Of a stretch of 26,278 bases of DNA, positions 1 through 9,852 are shown one piece after another. This DNA comes from a virus. The DNA is taken from positions 1 through 26,278 of the IMG/VR virus record IMGVR_UViG_3300010354_000543. One strand, 5' to 3'. Every line of letters starts with the position of its first letter. The stretch's first letter is position 1. Below the pieces are notes generated by a model. It had not been told where the DNA came from, did no database searches, and saw only the letters and a program-made list of their open reading frames with translations. The position numbers and the translations under genes are program-made.

Positions 1-1
1 C

Positions 2-58
2 AAGGGCATCTCATCAGGAACCAACACTCTGTACGTTACGTTGGTGGCTACCGAATAA
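2..58 (+). CDS. C-terminal end of an upstream phage gene (partial)
   Basis: An open frame runs from the window edge to a TAA at 56-58 and encodes 18 residues ending LYVTLVATE. The stop is followed at once by an AAGGA ribosome-binding site for the next gene, so this is the 3' end of a gene in the same operon. Its position before the tail fibre suggests a virion structural protein. The fragment is too short to name. Confidence 0.55.
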   Translation, partial: KGISSGTNTLYVTLVATE

Positions 59-67
59 GGATTCACC

Positions 68-2668
68 ATGTCTAACCAGACCGCGAATACCCAAACGACC
101 AACTTTGTACCGGTTCAGGGGACGTTTGAGCCCCTCTACCCGTACAACATAATTTCGTTTATTGGGCCAGCAGGGTTGCCGTTTTACGCCCCCCAAAACC
201 CCAATTTGGACGGGGTGACGATTACCAATAGTACGATTAACAGTACGACTATTGGTCTGACAACCCCTGCGGCGGCGGCTTTTACCTCTGCGTCTGCGAC
301 CAGCCTACCGGTTGGCGGCAACGACCTGACTAACAAGACCTACGTTGATGCGGCATTAGCCGGGATCTCATGGAAGGAACCAGTTAGGGCGGCTACAACA
401 GGGAACATCACCCTTTCAGGCGCTCAAACGATTGATGGTGTGGCGGTTGTTGCTGGCGAAAGGGTTCTGGTCAAGGATCAGGGAACGGCCTCCCAAAACG
501 GTATTTACATCGTTGGGACACCTTGGACGCGAGCCCCTGACGCAAACACATGGGATGAGCTGGTCTCAGCTTTAGTATTCGTTGAGTCTGGCGGTCTAGC
601 TGGCTCGGCTTGGTACTGCTACATCCAACCGGGTGGCACGTTAGGCGTTACGGCGGTCACTTGGTCTAACTTCCAAGTAGCTGGCGCTTACTTTGCCGGT
701 ACGGGTTTAACTCTAGCAGCTAACACGTTTAGCATCACCAACACCGGGGTGTCTGCCGCGACATACGGCTCTGCAACAACCACCCCAGCAATTGCGGTTA
801 ACGCTCAGGGTCAGATTACATCTGCGACTAACACGACAATCACCCCTGCGATAGGTTCAATTACCGGTCTAGGGACGGGCGTAGCGACAGCTTTAGCTAT
901 CAATACCGGTTCTTCTGGCTCTTTCCTTGTAAACGGTGGCCCGCTAGGAACCCCGGCATCGGGAGACTTTAGTACGGGCTCATTTACATGGCCTACGTTT
1001 AACCAGAACACCACAGGAACGGCTGCTGGCCTATCTACTACATTGGCTATCGGTAGCGGTGGAACAGGCCAGACAACGGCCTCTGCTGCGTTTAACGCCC
1101 TATCCCCAATTACAACTACCGGTGATCTGATCATTGGTAACGGGTCAAATAGTGCGACCAGACTAGCAATTGGTTCCAATAACACCGTCTTGACATCTAA
1201 CGGAACGACCGCCTCTTGGACATCAGCCGCTGGTTTTATGGTTTATCCGGGCGCTGGGATACCAAATTCGACCGGTTCTGCGTGGGGTACGAGCTACTCA
1301 ACAACAGGGTCAGGGAATGTCGTACTAGCCACAGGCGCAACCGTAGCTAACCCAACTGTTAGCAATTACGCACAATACACGCCTAGCGCAGCACCCACTT
1401 ACTCAGAAGGTGCGACTTGGTACGACAGCACAGCAAAAGCGTTAGCTTATTACAACGATTCAACCGGAATAAAAGTTCACGTTGGTCAAGACTTGATCAT
1501 CAAGGTCATCAACAACACCGGTTCAAACATTCCTAACGGTAGTGCGGTTTACATTACAAGCACTTCTAGCGGTCAGACGTACCCCAACATTGCGCTGGCT
1601 AGGGCTGACGTTGCGGCAACTGCTACGGTTCTTGGGCTTACAAACGGCGCTATTGCTAACGGAGCAACCGGTTATGTAACAAGCCAAGGCGGTATAGATG
1701 GGGTCAATACAGGCTCATATACGGTAGGACAGGTTTTATATCTAAGCCCCTATTCTGCGGGCCAGCTAATGAACACGATTCCCCCAACAGGAATAACCGT
1801 TCAGGTTGGCGTGGTGACTTATGTAGATTCTTCTGCTGGACGAATCTATGTAAAACAGACCACCCCGTTGGCTGTCCCGGCTTCCATCATTACGGGGACG
1901 TTAGCCGTAGCAAATGGCGGCACAGGGTTATCGTCCGTAGGTTCTAATGGCAACGTATTAACCTCAAACGGAACGGTTTGGGTTAGCCAAGCACTTCCAG
2001 CGACCGGCGTAACGATTACGGACGATACAACGACCAACGCCACGCGGTACATCACGTTCTCAAACGTCACAACCGGCAATGAGACAACTCTAGACGTATC
2101 GTCTACCAAGCTGCAATTTAACCCGTCAAGCGGAATCCTAACCTCAACAGGTTTTTCAGGTGCGTTAAACGGAACCGTTGGAGCTACAACCCCAACCACG
2201 GGTGCTTTCACCACGGTTAACGGCCTGACGATTTCTAATAGTACGGGAACCCTAACGGTTGCTAACGGCAAGACCTTAACCGCAAGTAACTCAATCACCC
2301 TTGCGGGAACGGATAGCACCACGATGACGTTCCCACCAACCAGCTCATCAATTGGCTACTTAAACATTCCGCAGTCAGGATCAGACAAGACAACGTCTTA
2401 CACGCTTGCGCTTGGTGATATTGGTGAGTTTGTAGGCGTTGGTTCAGGTGGATCGATTACGATTCCGAACTCAACCTTTGCGGCTGGCGATGCGGTCTCA
2501 ATCTTCAATAATACGACCGGCAACATCACCATTACTTGCACAATCACAACCGCTTATATTGCGGGAACTGATACAGACAAGGCTACTGTTACCCTTGCGA
2601 CTAGGGGCGTGTGTACCGTGTTGTTTATTTCTGGGACGGTCTGCGTATTGACAGGAAATGTGTCCTAA
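68..2668 (+). CDS. Tail fibre protein, 866 aa
   Basis: This is a probable trimeric tail fibre or receptor-binding protein on the outside of the virion. The protein is rich in Thr, Ser, Gly, Ala and Asn, with few charged residues and short beta-repeat texture throughout. Residues about 100-200 hold a module seen in many phage fibres (motif NGIYIVG near 143). Two copies of a repeat containing GGTG and NVLTSNGT lie at about 328-386 and 610-640, which is typical of fibre shafts. The last 120 residues are less repetitive and could be the host-contact tip. The ATG at 68 has an AAGGA site 7 bases upstream. The stop abuts the ATG of the glycine-rich gene, so the two are probably translated together. 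Fibre identity rests on composition and family resemblance, and the receptor is unknown. The long antisense open frames here are composition artefacts. Confidence 0.8.
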   Translation: MSNQTANTQTTNFVPVQGTFEPLYPYNIISFIGPAGLPFYAPQNPNLDGVTITNSTINSTTIGLTTPAAAAFTSASATSLPVGGNDLTNKTYVDAALAGISWKEPVRAATTGNITLSGAQTIDGVAVVAGERVLVKDQGTASQNGIYIVGTPWTRAPDANTWDELVSALVFVESGGLAGSAWYCYIQPGGTLGVTAVTWSNFQVAGAYFAGTGLTLAANTFSITNTGVSAATYGSATTTPAIAVNAQGQITSATNTTITPAIGSITGLGTGVATALAINTGSSGSFLVNGGPLGTPASGDFSTGSFTWPTFNQNTTGTAAGLSTTLAIGSGGTGQTTASAAFNALSPITTTGDLIIGNGSNSATRLAIGSNNTVLTSNGTTASWTSAAGFMVYPGAGIPNSTGSAWGTSYSTTGSGNVVLATGATVANPTVSNYAQYTPSAAPTYSEGATWYDSTAKALAYYNDSTGIKVHVGQDLIIKVINNTGSNIPNGSAVYITSTSSGQTYPNIALARADVAATATVLGLTNGAIANGATGYVTSQGGIDGVNTGSYTVGQVLYLSPYSAGQLMNTIPPTGITVQVGVVTYVDSSAGRIYVKQTTPLAVPASIITGTLAVANGGTGLSSVGSNGNVLTSNGTVWVSQALPATGVTITDDTTTNATRYITFSNVTTGNETTLDVSSTKLQFNPSSGILTSTGFSGALNGTVGATTPTTGAFTTVNGLTISNSTGTLTVANGKTLTASNSITLAGTDSTTMTFPPTSSSIGYLNIPQSGSDKTTSYTLALGDIGEFVGVGSGGSITIPNSTFAAGDAVSIFNNTTGNITITCTITTAYIAGTDTDKATVTLATRGVCTVLFISGTVCVLTGNVS

Positions 2669-5600
2669 ATGACGGGTATATTCCAAATCCTTTTGGCTGG
2701 CACTCAAGCCGGGCCTACTATCCTTGCTGACTACCTAGTAGTAGCGGGTGGTGGTGGTGGAGGTTCTTATATTGGAGGTGGTGGCGGTGCTGGTGGATAC
2801 CGTGACTTTTCATCTCAAACATTAGCCGTTGGAACTGCATACACCGTAACTGTCGGTGCTGGTGGTGCGGCTGGTGCTGCTACTGGAGTAAGGTCTGGAA
2901 CAGGTAGCAATTCAGTTTTTAGTAGCAATACCGCTAATGGAGGTGGTGGAGGCGCTGGATATTCATCTGGAGCAAGCCCTAGTCAATATGCTCCACAAAC
3001 AGGAGGTTCTGGTGGTGGAGGGGATTACGTTGGAACTAAAACTGGAGCCGCTGGTAACACGCCATCAACATCTCCATCCCAAGGAAACAATGGGGGCAAC
3101 GGTGAAGACACCGGAGTAGCGGGAAATGCTGGTGGAGGCGGCGGTTCTGGTTCGGTAGGTGGAAATGCAAATGATGGCGCTCAAACTGCTGGCAATGGGG
3201 GAAGTGGGACTGCATCTTCTATTACAGGCTCATCTGTTACAAGAGCGGGCGGTGGCGGCGGTGGCTCACAAGGACAAACTGCCGGTACAGGCCAAGGCGG
3301 CGGTGGTAATGGAACAAATAATAATAATACTGCTGGCTCTGGTACTGCCAACACAGGTGGCGGTGGTGGAGGCGGTGGATATGCAAGTGGGAATGGTGGT
3401 TCAGGTGGCGCTGGTGGATCAGGTATTGTCATCATCAAAATTCCATCTACGCACTATGCCTCATTTTCATCTGGTGTAACTTCATCTCTCTCGACTGCTG
3501 TTGCGGGATACAACGTATACACAGTCACGGCTACTTCTACAACGAGTGAGACTGTGACTTTCCTTGCTGGCGCACCTATAAGCGACTTGCTTGTGGTTGC
3601 TGGCGGCGGGGGTGGTGGCGTGATTGGGGGTGGTGGTGGAGGTGCGGGTGGTTATAGAACTAGCACAACACAATCTATTGCCTTTGGGATTCCCTATACA
3701 GTCACAGTAGGTGCTGGCGGGACTGCGGGAACTAGCGTTAACGGCGGGAATGGCTCTAACTCTGTTTTCAATACCTTTACCTCCACAGGTGGCGGTGGCG
3801 GTGGCGGCGATACTCGGTTTAGTAGCGGAGTAGCCAAATCAGGTGGCTCTGGTGGTGGTGGCGGTGGAGGAAACTGGGGAACGGAAGCCGCTGGCGCTGG
3901 AAACACTCCGTCAACATCTCCATCTCAGGGTAATAACGGTGGAGCAGGAAGCCCATCCTCTCCAAACTGGGGAGGTGCTGGTGGAGGCGGTGCGGGTGCT
4001 ACGGGTGGCAACGGATCATCAACTACTGGTGGTACTGGGGCGGCTGGTACTGCGTCAAGCATTACCGGTTCTAGCGTAACTAGAGCAGGTGGAGGCGGCG
4101 GCGGTACATATAACGGCGGCACAGCGGGTAATGGTGGCTCTGGAGGCGGGGGCAACGGCGGTGTTTATCTAACACCCGGAACAGGTTCCGCTGCTACTAG
4201 TGGAACTGCTAATACCGGAGGTGGAGGTGGTGGCGGTGGAATTTCTGGTGGTTCCGCACAGTCTGGCGGCGGTGGTTCTGGAATTGTCATTATTAAAATA
4301 CCTGACAACATTGGCGCAACATTTTCTAGCGGTGTTACATCTAGCCTGTCCACATCCGGTGGGTTCAACATCTACTCTGTAACCGCTACGTCTACTACAT
4401 CTGAGACTGTGACGTTTGCAAGAGTGTTTACTGTTACTGATCTGTTGGTTGTCGCTGGAGGTGGTGGTGGTGGTGGAGGAGATGGTGGTGGGGGCGGTGG
4501 AGGTGGTGCTGGCGGTTATCGCACATCAACAACAACATTGGTTGCGCTTGAAACTTCGCACACCATTACCGTTGGAGCTGGAGGTGTTGGAGGTACTTTT
4601 TCTACCCCAACAAACTCACAATCCGGAAACAATTCTGTTTTTTCATCCATAACTTCTGCCGGTGGCGGTAGAGGTGGTGCTGGCCCAACTTCTAGCGGTT
4701 TTTTACAGGCTGGCGGCAACGGTGGTTCTGGAGGTGGTTCTGGTAATGCTACTCCGGGCTTTAGCGGGGGAACTGGAAATACACCCTCTACATCTCCAGC
4801 ACAAGGAACAAATGGTGGTAATTCATCAATACTTACGCCGGGATTCAACGGTGGCGGTGGCGGTGGATCAACTTCTGCTGGTGGCAATGGTTCAGGTAGT
4901 GCCGCTGGGGCTGGCGGTGCTGGAACTGCAAACTCAATTACCGGTTCGTCTGTAACCTATGCTGGTGGCGGTGGTGCTGGTTCTGGATACAACAATAACA
5001 ATGGTGGTGGAGCCGGTGGCTCTGGAGGCGGGGGTGCTGGTAGCGCAAGTTCATCTGTGGGTGGTACTGCTGGAACGACAAACCGTGGTGGGGGCGGTGG
5101 AGGTGCAAACAGCGGCGGGTCTGGTGGTAACGGCGGTTCAGGTATCGTAATCTTCAAAATACCTAGCGCATATCGTGCGACATTCTCTGGCGGTGTTACC
5201 TACTCTGTATTGTCTACAAGCACACACCTGATTTACTCAGTCACGGCTACAAGCACGACTAGCGAGACAGTTAGTTTTGTGCAAAACACCGAGACACTTA
5301 CTACGGATTACTTGGTGGTGGCGGGTGGTGGTGGGGGTGGTTCTTATAACGGCGGGGGTGGCGGAGCCGGGGGTTATCGTAACTTTACTTCTCAATCACT
5401 TTCTGCTGGAACCGCATACACCGTAACTGTTGGTGCTGGTGGTACGGCTGGCGGTGCAGGAACAAGCACAAGGTCTGGAACTGGAAGTAATTCAGTTTTT
5501 AGTAGCAATACCGCAAACGGTGGAGGCGGCGGTTCTGGATATTCTGCTTCGACAAGCCCAACATTATATGCATCTCAAACTGGTGGTTCTGGCGGCGGAG

Positions 5601-6136
5601 GTTCTGGTGGAAGTAATTCTGGAGCCGCTGGTAATACTCCATCTACAAGCCCTTCACAAGGTAATAGTGGTGGTAACGGAGAGAGCGTTGGCAATGTAAA
5701 CGCTGGTGGCGGGGGCGGTTCTGGTGGGAATGGTGTAAGTGCAACTGATACTGTTGCTGGTAACGGCGGTGCTGGTACTGCATCTTCAATCACAGGTTCA
5801 TCTGTCACACGGGCTGGTGGTGGTGGCGGTGGTTCTGAAGGGCAAACCGCTGGAACAGGACAAGGTGGTGGCGGTAACGGAACTAATGGAAATACCGCTG
5901 CTACTGCTGGTTCTGCCAACACAGGTGGTGGTGGGGGTGGAGGTGGGTATGCAAGTGGTTCTGGAGGTTCAGGTGGCGCTGGCGGCTCCGGTGTCGTAAT
6001 CATCAAGATTCCCGACACCTACACAGCAGCCTTCTCATCCGGTGTAACTTTTACTGGTGGCTCTGCAAGCGGTGGTTTCAGGGTCTATACCGTGACCGCA
6101 ACATCTACAACTTCAGAAGTCGTAACATTTATTTAA
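2669..6136 (+). CDS. Glycine-rich repeat protein (putative adhesin/fibre tip), 1155 aa
   Basis: After about 20 N-terminal residues the protein consists of four homologous units starting near residues 21, 306, 591 and 880. Each opens with D-(Y/L)-LVVAGGGGGG, continues through long Gly-rich runs with GGAGGYR, the TVTVGAGG motif, NTPSTSP and SSITGSSVT, and closes with GSGIVI(I/F)KIP. A Ser/Thr beta segment then leads to TATSTTSE before the next unit. Such glycine-rich domains occur in many environmental phages. In adhesins such as Salmonella phage S16 gp38, glycine-rich strands pack as a polyglycine-II sandwich that presents receptor-binding loops. I infer a similar role here because the gene follows a tail fibre with TAA and ATG directly adjacent. 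A scaffold or surface decoration role is possible. An AGGAAA site lies about 10 bases before the ATG. Confidence 0.75.
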   Translation: MTGIFQILLAGTQAGPTILADYLVVAGGGGGGSYIGGGGGAGGYRDFSSQTLAVGTAYTVTVGAGGAAGAATGVRSGTGSNSVFSSNTANGGGGGAGYSSGASPSQYAPQTGGSGGGGDYVGTKTGAAGNTPSTSPSQGNNGGNGEDTGVAGNAGGGGGSGSVGGNANDGAQTAGNGGSGTASSITGSSVTRAGGGGGGSQGQTAGTGQGGGGNGTNNNNTAGSGTANTGGGGGGGGYASGNGGSGGAGGSGIVIIKIPSTHYASFSSGVTSSLSTAVAGYNVYTVTATSTTSETVTFLAGAPISDLLVVAGGGGGGVIGGGGGGAGGYRTSTTQSIAFGIPYTVTVGAGGTAGTSVNGGNGSNSVFNTFTSTGGGGGGGDTRFSSGVAKSGGSGGGGGGGNWGTEAAGAGNTPSTSPSQGNNGGAGSPSSPNWGGAGGGGAGATGGNGSSTTGGTGAAGTASSITGSSVTRAGGGGGGTYNGGTAGNGGSGGGGNGGVYLTPGTGSAATSGTANTGGGGGGGGISGGSAQSGGGGSGIVIIKIPDNIGATFSSGVTSSLSTSGGFNIYSVTATSTTSETVTFARVFTVTDLLVVAGGGGGGGGDGGGGGGGGAGGYRTSTTTLVALETSHTITVGAGGVGGTFSTPTNSQSGNNSVFSSITSAGGGRGGAGPTSSGFLQAGGNGGSGGGSGNATPGFSGGTGNTPSTSPAQGTNGGNSSILTPGFNGGGGGGSTSAGGNGSGSAAGAGGAGTANSITGSSVTYAGGGGAGSGYNNNNGGGAGGSGGGGAGSASSSVGGTAGTTNRGGGGGGANSGGSGGNGGSGIVIFKIPSAYRATFSGGVTYSVLSTSTHLIYSVTATSTTSETVSFVQNTETLTTDYLVVAGGGGGGSYNGGGGGAGGYRNFTSQSLSAGTAYTVTVGAGGTAGGAGTSTRSGTGSNSVFSSNTANGGGGGSGYSASTSPTLYASQTGGSGGGGSGGSNSGAAGNTPSTSPSQGNSGGNGESVGNVNAGGGGGSGGNGVSATDTVAGNGGAGTASSITGSSVTRAGGGGGGSEGQTAGTGQGGGGNGTNGNTAATAGSANTGGGGGGGGYASGSGGSGGAGGSGVVIIKIPDTYTAAFSSGVTFTGGSASGGFRVYTVTATSTTSEVVTFI
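2729..6136 (+). repeat. Four tandem ~850-bp coding repeats
   Basis: Unit starts are at 2729, 3584, 4439 and 5306, giving spacings of 855, 855 and 867 bases and a final unit of about 830. Units 1 and 4 are the most alike: both contain SGTGSNSVFSSNTANGGGGG, and they share an identical stretch of over 20 bases inside that segment. The order of similarity (1 with 4, not 1 with 2) suggests shuffling or gene conversion after the first duplications. Confidence 0.85.
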
Positions 6137-6146
6137 GGAGAACTAA

Positions 6147-6518
6147 GTGGCACACTTTGCAAAACTTGACTCAAATAACATCGTAATCTTCGTCACGGTA
6201 GGTCGGGATGAGGACAACGGCAAAGAGGCAGAGCTGTCTGCGCGAACAGGCGATGTTTATAAGCAGACCAGCTACAACACCCACGGCGGGGTACACGCAT
6301 TAGGTGGAACGCCTCTGCGTAAGAACTACGCCGGTCTGGGCTACACATACGATGCGGGCCGGGACGCTTTTATTCCTCCCAAGCCCTATTCCTCATGGGT
6401 GCTAAACGAGACAACCTGCCTATGGGACGCACCTGTTGCCTACCCAGATGACGGAAAGCGTTACTCATGGGATGAGGCCACAACTTCGTGGGTTGAAATT
6501 GAAGGGGTTGCTGCGTGA
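6147..6518 (+). CDS. Conserved small phage protein, 123 aa
   Basis: The protein starts MAHFAKLD and contains RKNYAGLGYTYD, the segment AFIPPKPY, and a Trp-rich C-terminal half ending DDGKRYSWDEATTSW. This pattern is shared by a family of short uncharacterised proteins common in marine and freshwater phages, usually near tail genes. The start is a GTG at 6147 with a clear AAGGAG 6 bases upstream. No catalytic motif or membrane segment is visible. Its place after the fibre genes suggests a structural or assembly role, but no function is known to me. The stop overlaps the next gene by 4 bases (GTGA). Confidence 0.7.
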   Translation: MAHFAKLDSNNIVIFVTVGRDEDNGKEAELSARTGDVYKQTSYNTHGGVHALGGTPLRKNYAGLGYTYDAGRDAFIPPKPYSSWVLNETTCLWDAPVAYPDDGKRYSWDEATTSWVEIEGVAA

Positions 6519-6718
6519 AACTTATCAAACTAACTAACGCCGCCAAGGGCCGCATGGGTGAGGGTCTGATCCTTAATACAGACCTGATTGCGTCAATCTT
6601 TGAACATACTCAAGAAGATGGGTCAAAGGTGCGGGTTGCCTACGGTATGAACGGCAACTCTTGGGAGGTGGCAGAAAGTTTTGATGAGATTATGGAGAAA
6701 ATAAGTGCCGACCTTTAA
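6515..6718 (+). CDS. FlbD/SwrD-like small protein, 67 aa
   Basis: The pattern MKLIKLTN, then ILNTDLIASI, a short beta segment, and a C-terminal VAESFDEIMEKI resembles the FlbD/SwrD fold of bacterial flagellar operons (MIxLTRLNG, NxDLIexI, VxESxdEvxxxI). In bacteria SwrD affects flagellar torque. In a phage the role is unknown, and the similarity may reflect only a common small beta fold. The GTG start at 6515 overlaps the previous stop as GTGA, so translation is coupled. The gene extends 14 bases into the next one. Confidence 0.6.
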   Translation: MKLIKLTNAAKGRMGEGLILNTDLIASIFEHTQEDGSKVRVAYGMNGNSWEVAESFDEIMEKISADL

Positions 6719-7016
6719 TTGGAAAATTACCGAATTAAAAGTCGATGACGGTTTGGTTTGCCAAGTCAAATACCATTGCGAGGCTTCCAATAACGGCAAA
6801 TCTGTATCCACAGAGGGCTACTGGAAGTTTCGTAAACCGTACCAAATAGAAGATAATTTGTCCGAGCATCAGGTGTCCCATTGGGTTGATATGGATGCCC
6901 AAGAAGGTGACCGCCACCTCATTAAAGACAGGCTTGCCGAACAACTCAAGGCACTAGACAATACCGAGAGCTGCGATCCACCGTGGAAAGTAGAGACATT
7001 TAAGGTGAAGTTATGA
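6705..7016 (+). CDS. Small phage protein of unknown function, 103 aa
   Basis: The protein begins [13 protein letters not shown] and is rich in charged and aromatic residues, with alternating beta-like segments followed by a helix near residues 70-90 ([11 protein letters not shown]). Short proteins opening with this W-x-I-x-x-L pattern occur widely in environmental phages, where they are uncharacterised. The GTG start at 6705 is preceded by GGAG and lies inside the end of the previous gene. The stop overlaps the ATG of the gp4-like gene as ATGA. Expression is therefore tied to both neighbours. Confidence 0.6.
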   Translation: MPTFNWKITELKVDDGLVCQVKYHCEASNNGKSVSTEGYWKFRKPYQIEDNLSEHQVSHWVDMDAQEGDRHLIKDRLAEQLKALDNTESCDPPWKVETFKVKL

Positions 7017-7981
7017 CTCAGCCAATAGACATCATTAGCCGCGCCATGAAGGACATTGGGGCGCTGGCTGCGGGCGAGACCCCGGCCCCTGCGGAAGCCC
7101 AAGACGCGTTTGATATGTTGAACGACATGATCGACCAATGGTCAAACGAGCAGATGATGGTCTACTACAAGACCGAGATCATCTTCACCCTGACTGCGGG
7201 ACAGACCCAGTACACGGTTGGCCCAACGGGTCAGGTCAACTCCACCTTTACCGGCTCAATATCAGGGAATACCCTAACGGTCACTAACATTACCGAGGGC
7301 GGGATTGCGCTTGGGATGGTGATAACAGGATCAGGAATTACGGCTGGAACCAAGATCACAGGCTTTGGAACCGGAGCTGGCGGGAACGTAAACTACACCG
7401 GGACGTACACGGTTAACAACACCCAGACCGTAGCCTCGACCACAATAACCGCTTATTACGAGCGCCCCCTGTCGGTGAACTCAGCCTTTGTGCGGGTGAA
7501 CACTAATTCTAACGGTCAGCCTATCGTCAACGGCGGTCTGGACTACCCGGTAGCTATTCTAAACCTTGAGAACTATGAGCTGATTGGCCTAAAGACCCAA
7601 AACGGCCCGTGGCCCAAGGCGGTCTACTACCAGCCCTCTGAGGTTATGGGTACGTTCTACTTTTGGCCCAACCCGTCACAGGGCGAGATGCACATATTCT
7701 GCGACACCATATTCCAGCGTTTTAATAGCATCAACGACACCATCGTGATCCCGCAGGGCTACATCATGTGCTTGCGCTGGTGCTTGGCTGAAAGACTTAT
7801 GCCCATGTACGGCAAGTCCAACCCCCAGCAGCTCGCCATGATCAACGGGCTTGCGTCTCAGGCCAAGGCAACGATCAAACGCACGAACATGAAGCCCATG
7901 CAGTCCGCTAGGTACGATGACGTTCTGGTGGTTGGTAAGCGTGCGGACGCTGGTTGGATTCTGACCGGGGGCTTTCAGTAA
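7013..7981 (+). CDS. P22 gp4-like tail accessory / head-completion protein, 322 aa
   Basis: In P22 this protein binds the portal after packaging and begins tail assembly. The helical N-terminus ([16 protein letters not shown], then [15 protein letters not shown]), the [10 protein letters not shown] segment, and a C-terminal domain with [14 protein letters not shown] and a helix near residues 240-285 match the gp4-like family found before gp10-like genes. Residues about 79-147 are an inserted Gly/Thr-rich beta module that also occurs twice in the next gene. Without it the protein would be about 253 aa, compared with 166 for P22 gp4 itself. The ATG overlaps the preceding stop (ATGA). The identification rests on remembered family pattern and gene order. 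Confidence 0.75.
   Translation: MTQPIDIISRAMKDIGALAAGETPAPAEAQDAFDMLNDMIDQWSNEQMMVYYKTEIIFTLTAGQTQYTVGPTGQVNSTFTGSISGNTLTVTNITEGGIALGMVITGSGITAGTKITGFGTGAGGNVNYTGTYTVNNTQTVASTTITAYYERPLSVNSAFVRVNTNSNGQPIVNGGLDYPVAILNLENYELIGLKTQNGPWPKAVYYQPSEVMGTFYFWPNPSQGEMHIFCDTIFQRFNSINDTIVIPQGYIMCLRWCLAERLMPMYGKSNPQQLAMINGLASQAKATIKRTNMKPMQSARYDDVLVVGKRADAGWILTGGFQ
7247..7453 (+). repeat. Inserted beta module, copy 1 (in gp4-like gene)
   Basis: This copy encodes 69 residues opening [13 protein letters not shown], then [15 protein letters not shown], and closing with [12 protein letters not shown]. The same pattern appears in copies 2 and 3 in the next gene. Modules of this type are scattered in virion proteins of many environmental phages. 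Confidence 0.8.
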
Positions 7982-9852
7982 TGCCTGACTTTGGATTCGT
8001 AGGCGCGGCTTACGAGGCTCCCTCAATCACTCAAGACGCTCAAGAGTGCATCAACTTCTACCCTGAGATGGACCCGACCAAGGCTCAAGGCGAGCGCGGT
8101 ATCGTTGCGCTCTACCCAACTCCGGGGCTTGAGACCGTGGCTATTTTTCCCAATCAGGAAGAAGTCCGAGGTCTTAGAACCCTGTCTGGGGGACAACAAG
8201 TAGTCGCGGTCTGCGGTGACTTTGTGTATGTCTTGGAAAGCGATTTGACCCCCGTAATGATTGGTCAGATGAACACCTCAACCGGTCAGGTAGGCATAGT
8301 TGATAACGGGGTGAACGTCTACATCGTGGACGATTCCTACCGCTACACATGGTTTATCAGCGCCCCGTCATCAGCCATTTTTACCGGATCAATTACTGGA
8401 ACTACCTTGACCGTGACCGTGATGCAAAGCGGGACTATTGCGGTTGGACAGGCCATTTTTGGTCAGGGCATAGCTCAAAATTCCGTGATTACGGCACTAG
8501 GAACTGGATCAGGAGGCGTTGGAACCTATACGGTTAGCGACTCCCAAACCGTTGCAAGTACCGCAATCAACTCTGTCGCATCACCCGCTATTGTGACCGG
8601 AGCTATATCTGGCACAACTTTGACCGTTAGCGCGGTGACCAGCGGCACTCTGAAGATAGGCCAAACGATTGAAGGCTCCGGGGTGACCGATGGAACTATT
8701 ATCACGGCGTTTGGAACAGGCTCTGGAGGCGCGGGAACGTACACCGTCAGCGCCTCCCAGACGGTCTCTAGCACCACGATATACGCGCTTAACTGGACGG
8801 TGCTTCCATCTACAGACGGAGCCTTTGAGGGCGGTGGAACGGTAGATATTTCGGACAACTACTTTGTCTACAATAAGCCCAATAGCCAGCAATGGGCTGC
8901 GTCCGACCTTTTATCCCCCATTACAGACCCTTTGTCGTTTGCGTCTAAGGATGGCTCACCAGATGACCTAGTGGCTATCATCGTTGACCGCCGCGAGGTC
9001 TACCTACTAGGTGAAATGAGTTCAGAGGCTTGGCTTGACGTTGGTTCCGTCCCCTTTCCATTTCAGAGGATTCAAGGATCAAGCACCCAGCAGGGTATTG
9101 CTGCGGCCTACTCCTGTGCGCGGGTAGGTAATTCCTTTGCTTATGTATCCAAGAACAACCGGGGCGAGGCCACCATCGTCCAAATGAACGGCTACATCCC
9201 CCAGAGGATCTCGACCCACGCGGTTGAGACCACCTTAGTCGGTCAAGACGTATCTGACGCGATTGCGTGGACGTACCAGCTAGAGGGCCATGAGACCTAC
9301 GTTGTGACGTTCCCCTCAATCGGGACTAACGGCCTGACTTGGGCCTATGACATCACCACAGGACTTTGGCACAAGTGGCTCTACACCAATAACCAAAACG
9401 AGTACGAGCGCCACCGGGGTAACTGCTGTGCATTTTTTAACCAGCAAGTATTGCTTGGTGACTATGAGAACGGCAAACTTTATAGACTGTCTCTATCACA
9501 GTACACCGATGACGGTCAGCTAATACGCCGTGTCAGAAGGTGTCCCCACATAACCACAGACCTCCAGCGTCAGTATTTTGCCGAGCTTCAGATCCAGTTC
9601 CAGCCCGGAGTAGGTTTATCCACCGGTCAGGGTCAAGACCCACAGGCGATGCTCCGCTGGTCGGATGACGGGGGCTTTACTTGGTCTAACGAGAACTGGG
9701 TCACCATAGGCAAGCAGGGTCAGTATTTCACGCGAGCCATGTGGAGGCGGCTAGGGTTTGCGCGGGACAGGATATTTGAGGTGGTGATCACCGACCCAAT
9801 CAAGGCGGTCATTGTGTCTGCGAACCTAAAAGCGGAAGCAGGGGATAACTGA
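7981..9852 (+). CDS. P22 gp10-like packaged-DNA stabilization / tail protein, 623 aa
   Basis: gp10 of P22 joins gp4 to the tail needle and plugs the filled head. The start [15 protein letters not shown] with ECINFYPE is characteristic of this family. The middle contains [17 protein letters not shown] and [17 protein letters not shown], and the C-terminus has the beta-propeller-like pattern [15 protein letters not shown] and [14 protein letters not shown]22 gp10 is 472 aa. The excess here is largely explained by two tandem modules at residues about 134-197 and 205-269, the same module as in the gp4-like protein. I chose ATG 7981, which overlaps the previous TAA, over an upstream TTG at 7954. 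A G-rich site lies about 10 bases before it. Confidence 0.8.
   Translation: MPDFGFVGAAYEAPSITQDAQECINFYPEMDPTKAQGERGIVALYPTPGLETVAIFPNQEEVRGLRTLSGGQQVVAVCGDFVYVLESDLTPVMIGQMNTSTGQVGIVDNGVNVYIVDDSYRYTWFISAPSSAIFTGSITGTTLTVTVMQSGTIAVGQAIFGQGIAQNSVITALGTGSGGVGTYTVSDSQTVASTAINSVASPAIVTGAISGTTLTVSAVTSGTLKIGQTIEGSGVTDGTIITAFGTGSGGAGTYTVSASQTVSSTTIYALNWTVLPSTDGAFEGGGTVDISDNYFVYNKPNSQQWAASDLLSPITDPLSFASKDGSPDDLVAIIVDRREVYLLGEMSSEAWLDVGSVPFPFQRIQGSSTQQGIAAAYSCARVGNSFAYVSKNNRGEATIVQMNGYIPQRISTHAVETTLVGQDVSDAIAWTYQLEGHETYVVTFPSIGTNGLTWAYDITTGLWHKWLYTNNQNEYERHRGNCCAFFNQQVLLGDYENGKLYRLSLSQYTDDGQLIRRVRRCPHITTDLQRQYFAELQIQFQPGVGLSTGQGQDPQAMLRWSDDGGFTWSNENWVTIGKQGQYFTRAMWRRLGFARDRIFEVVITDPIKAVIVSANLKAEAGDN
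8380..8571 (+). repeat. Inserted beta module, copy 2 (in gp10-like gene)
   Basis: This copy encodes 64 residues opening [13 protein letters not shown], with GTYTV and QTVASTAI at the end. It is the direct counterpart of copy 1 in the preceding gene and of copy 3, which follows 21 bases later. Confidence 0.8.
8593..8787 (+). repeat. Inserted beta module, copy 3 (in gp10-like gene)
   Basis: This copy encodes 65 residues opening [13 protein letters not shown], then [16 protein letters not shown], and closing with [13 protein letters not shown]. The residue match with copy 2 is obvious, while the codons differ at many positions, so the duplication is not very recent. Confidence 0.8.

Noticed and set aside
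811-2322. Antisense open frames at 811-1185 and 1846-2322
   Set aside because: They lie fully inside the 866-aa fibre gene, are Val/Pro-rich shadows of its repetitive codons, and have no start signals.
3181-6018. Several proline-rich minus-strand open frames (for example 5575-6018) opposite the glycine-rich gene
   Set aside because: They are the complement of GGN codon runs, which read as Pro/Ala on the other strand. They lack ribosome sites and fit no operon.
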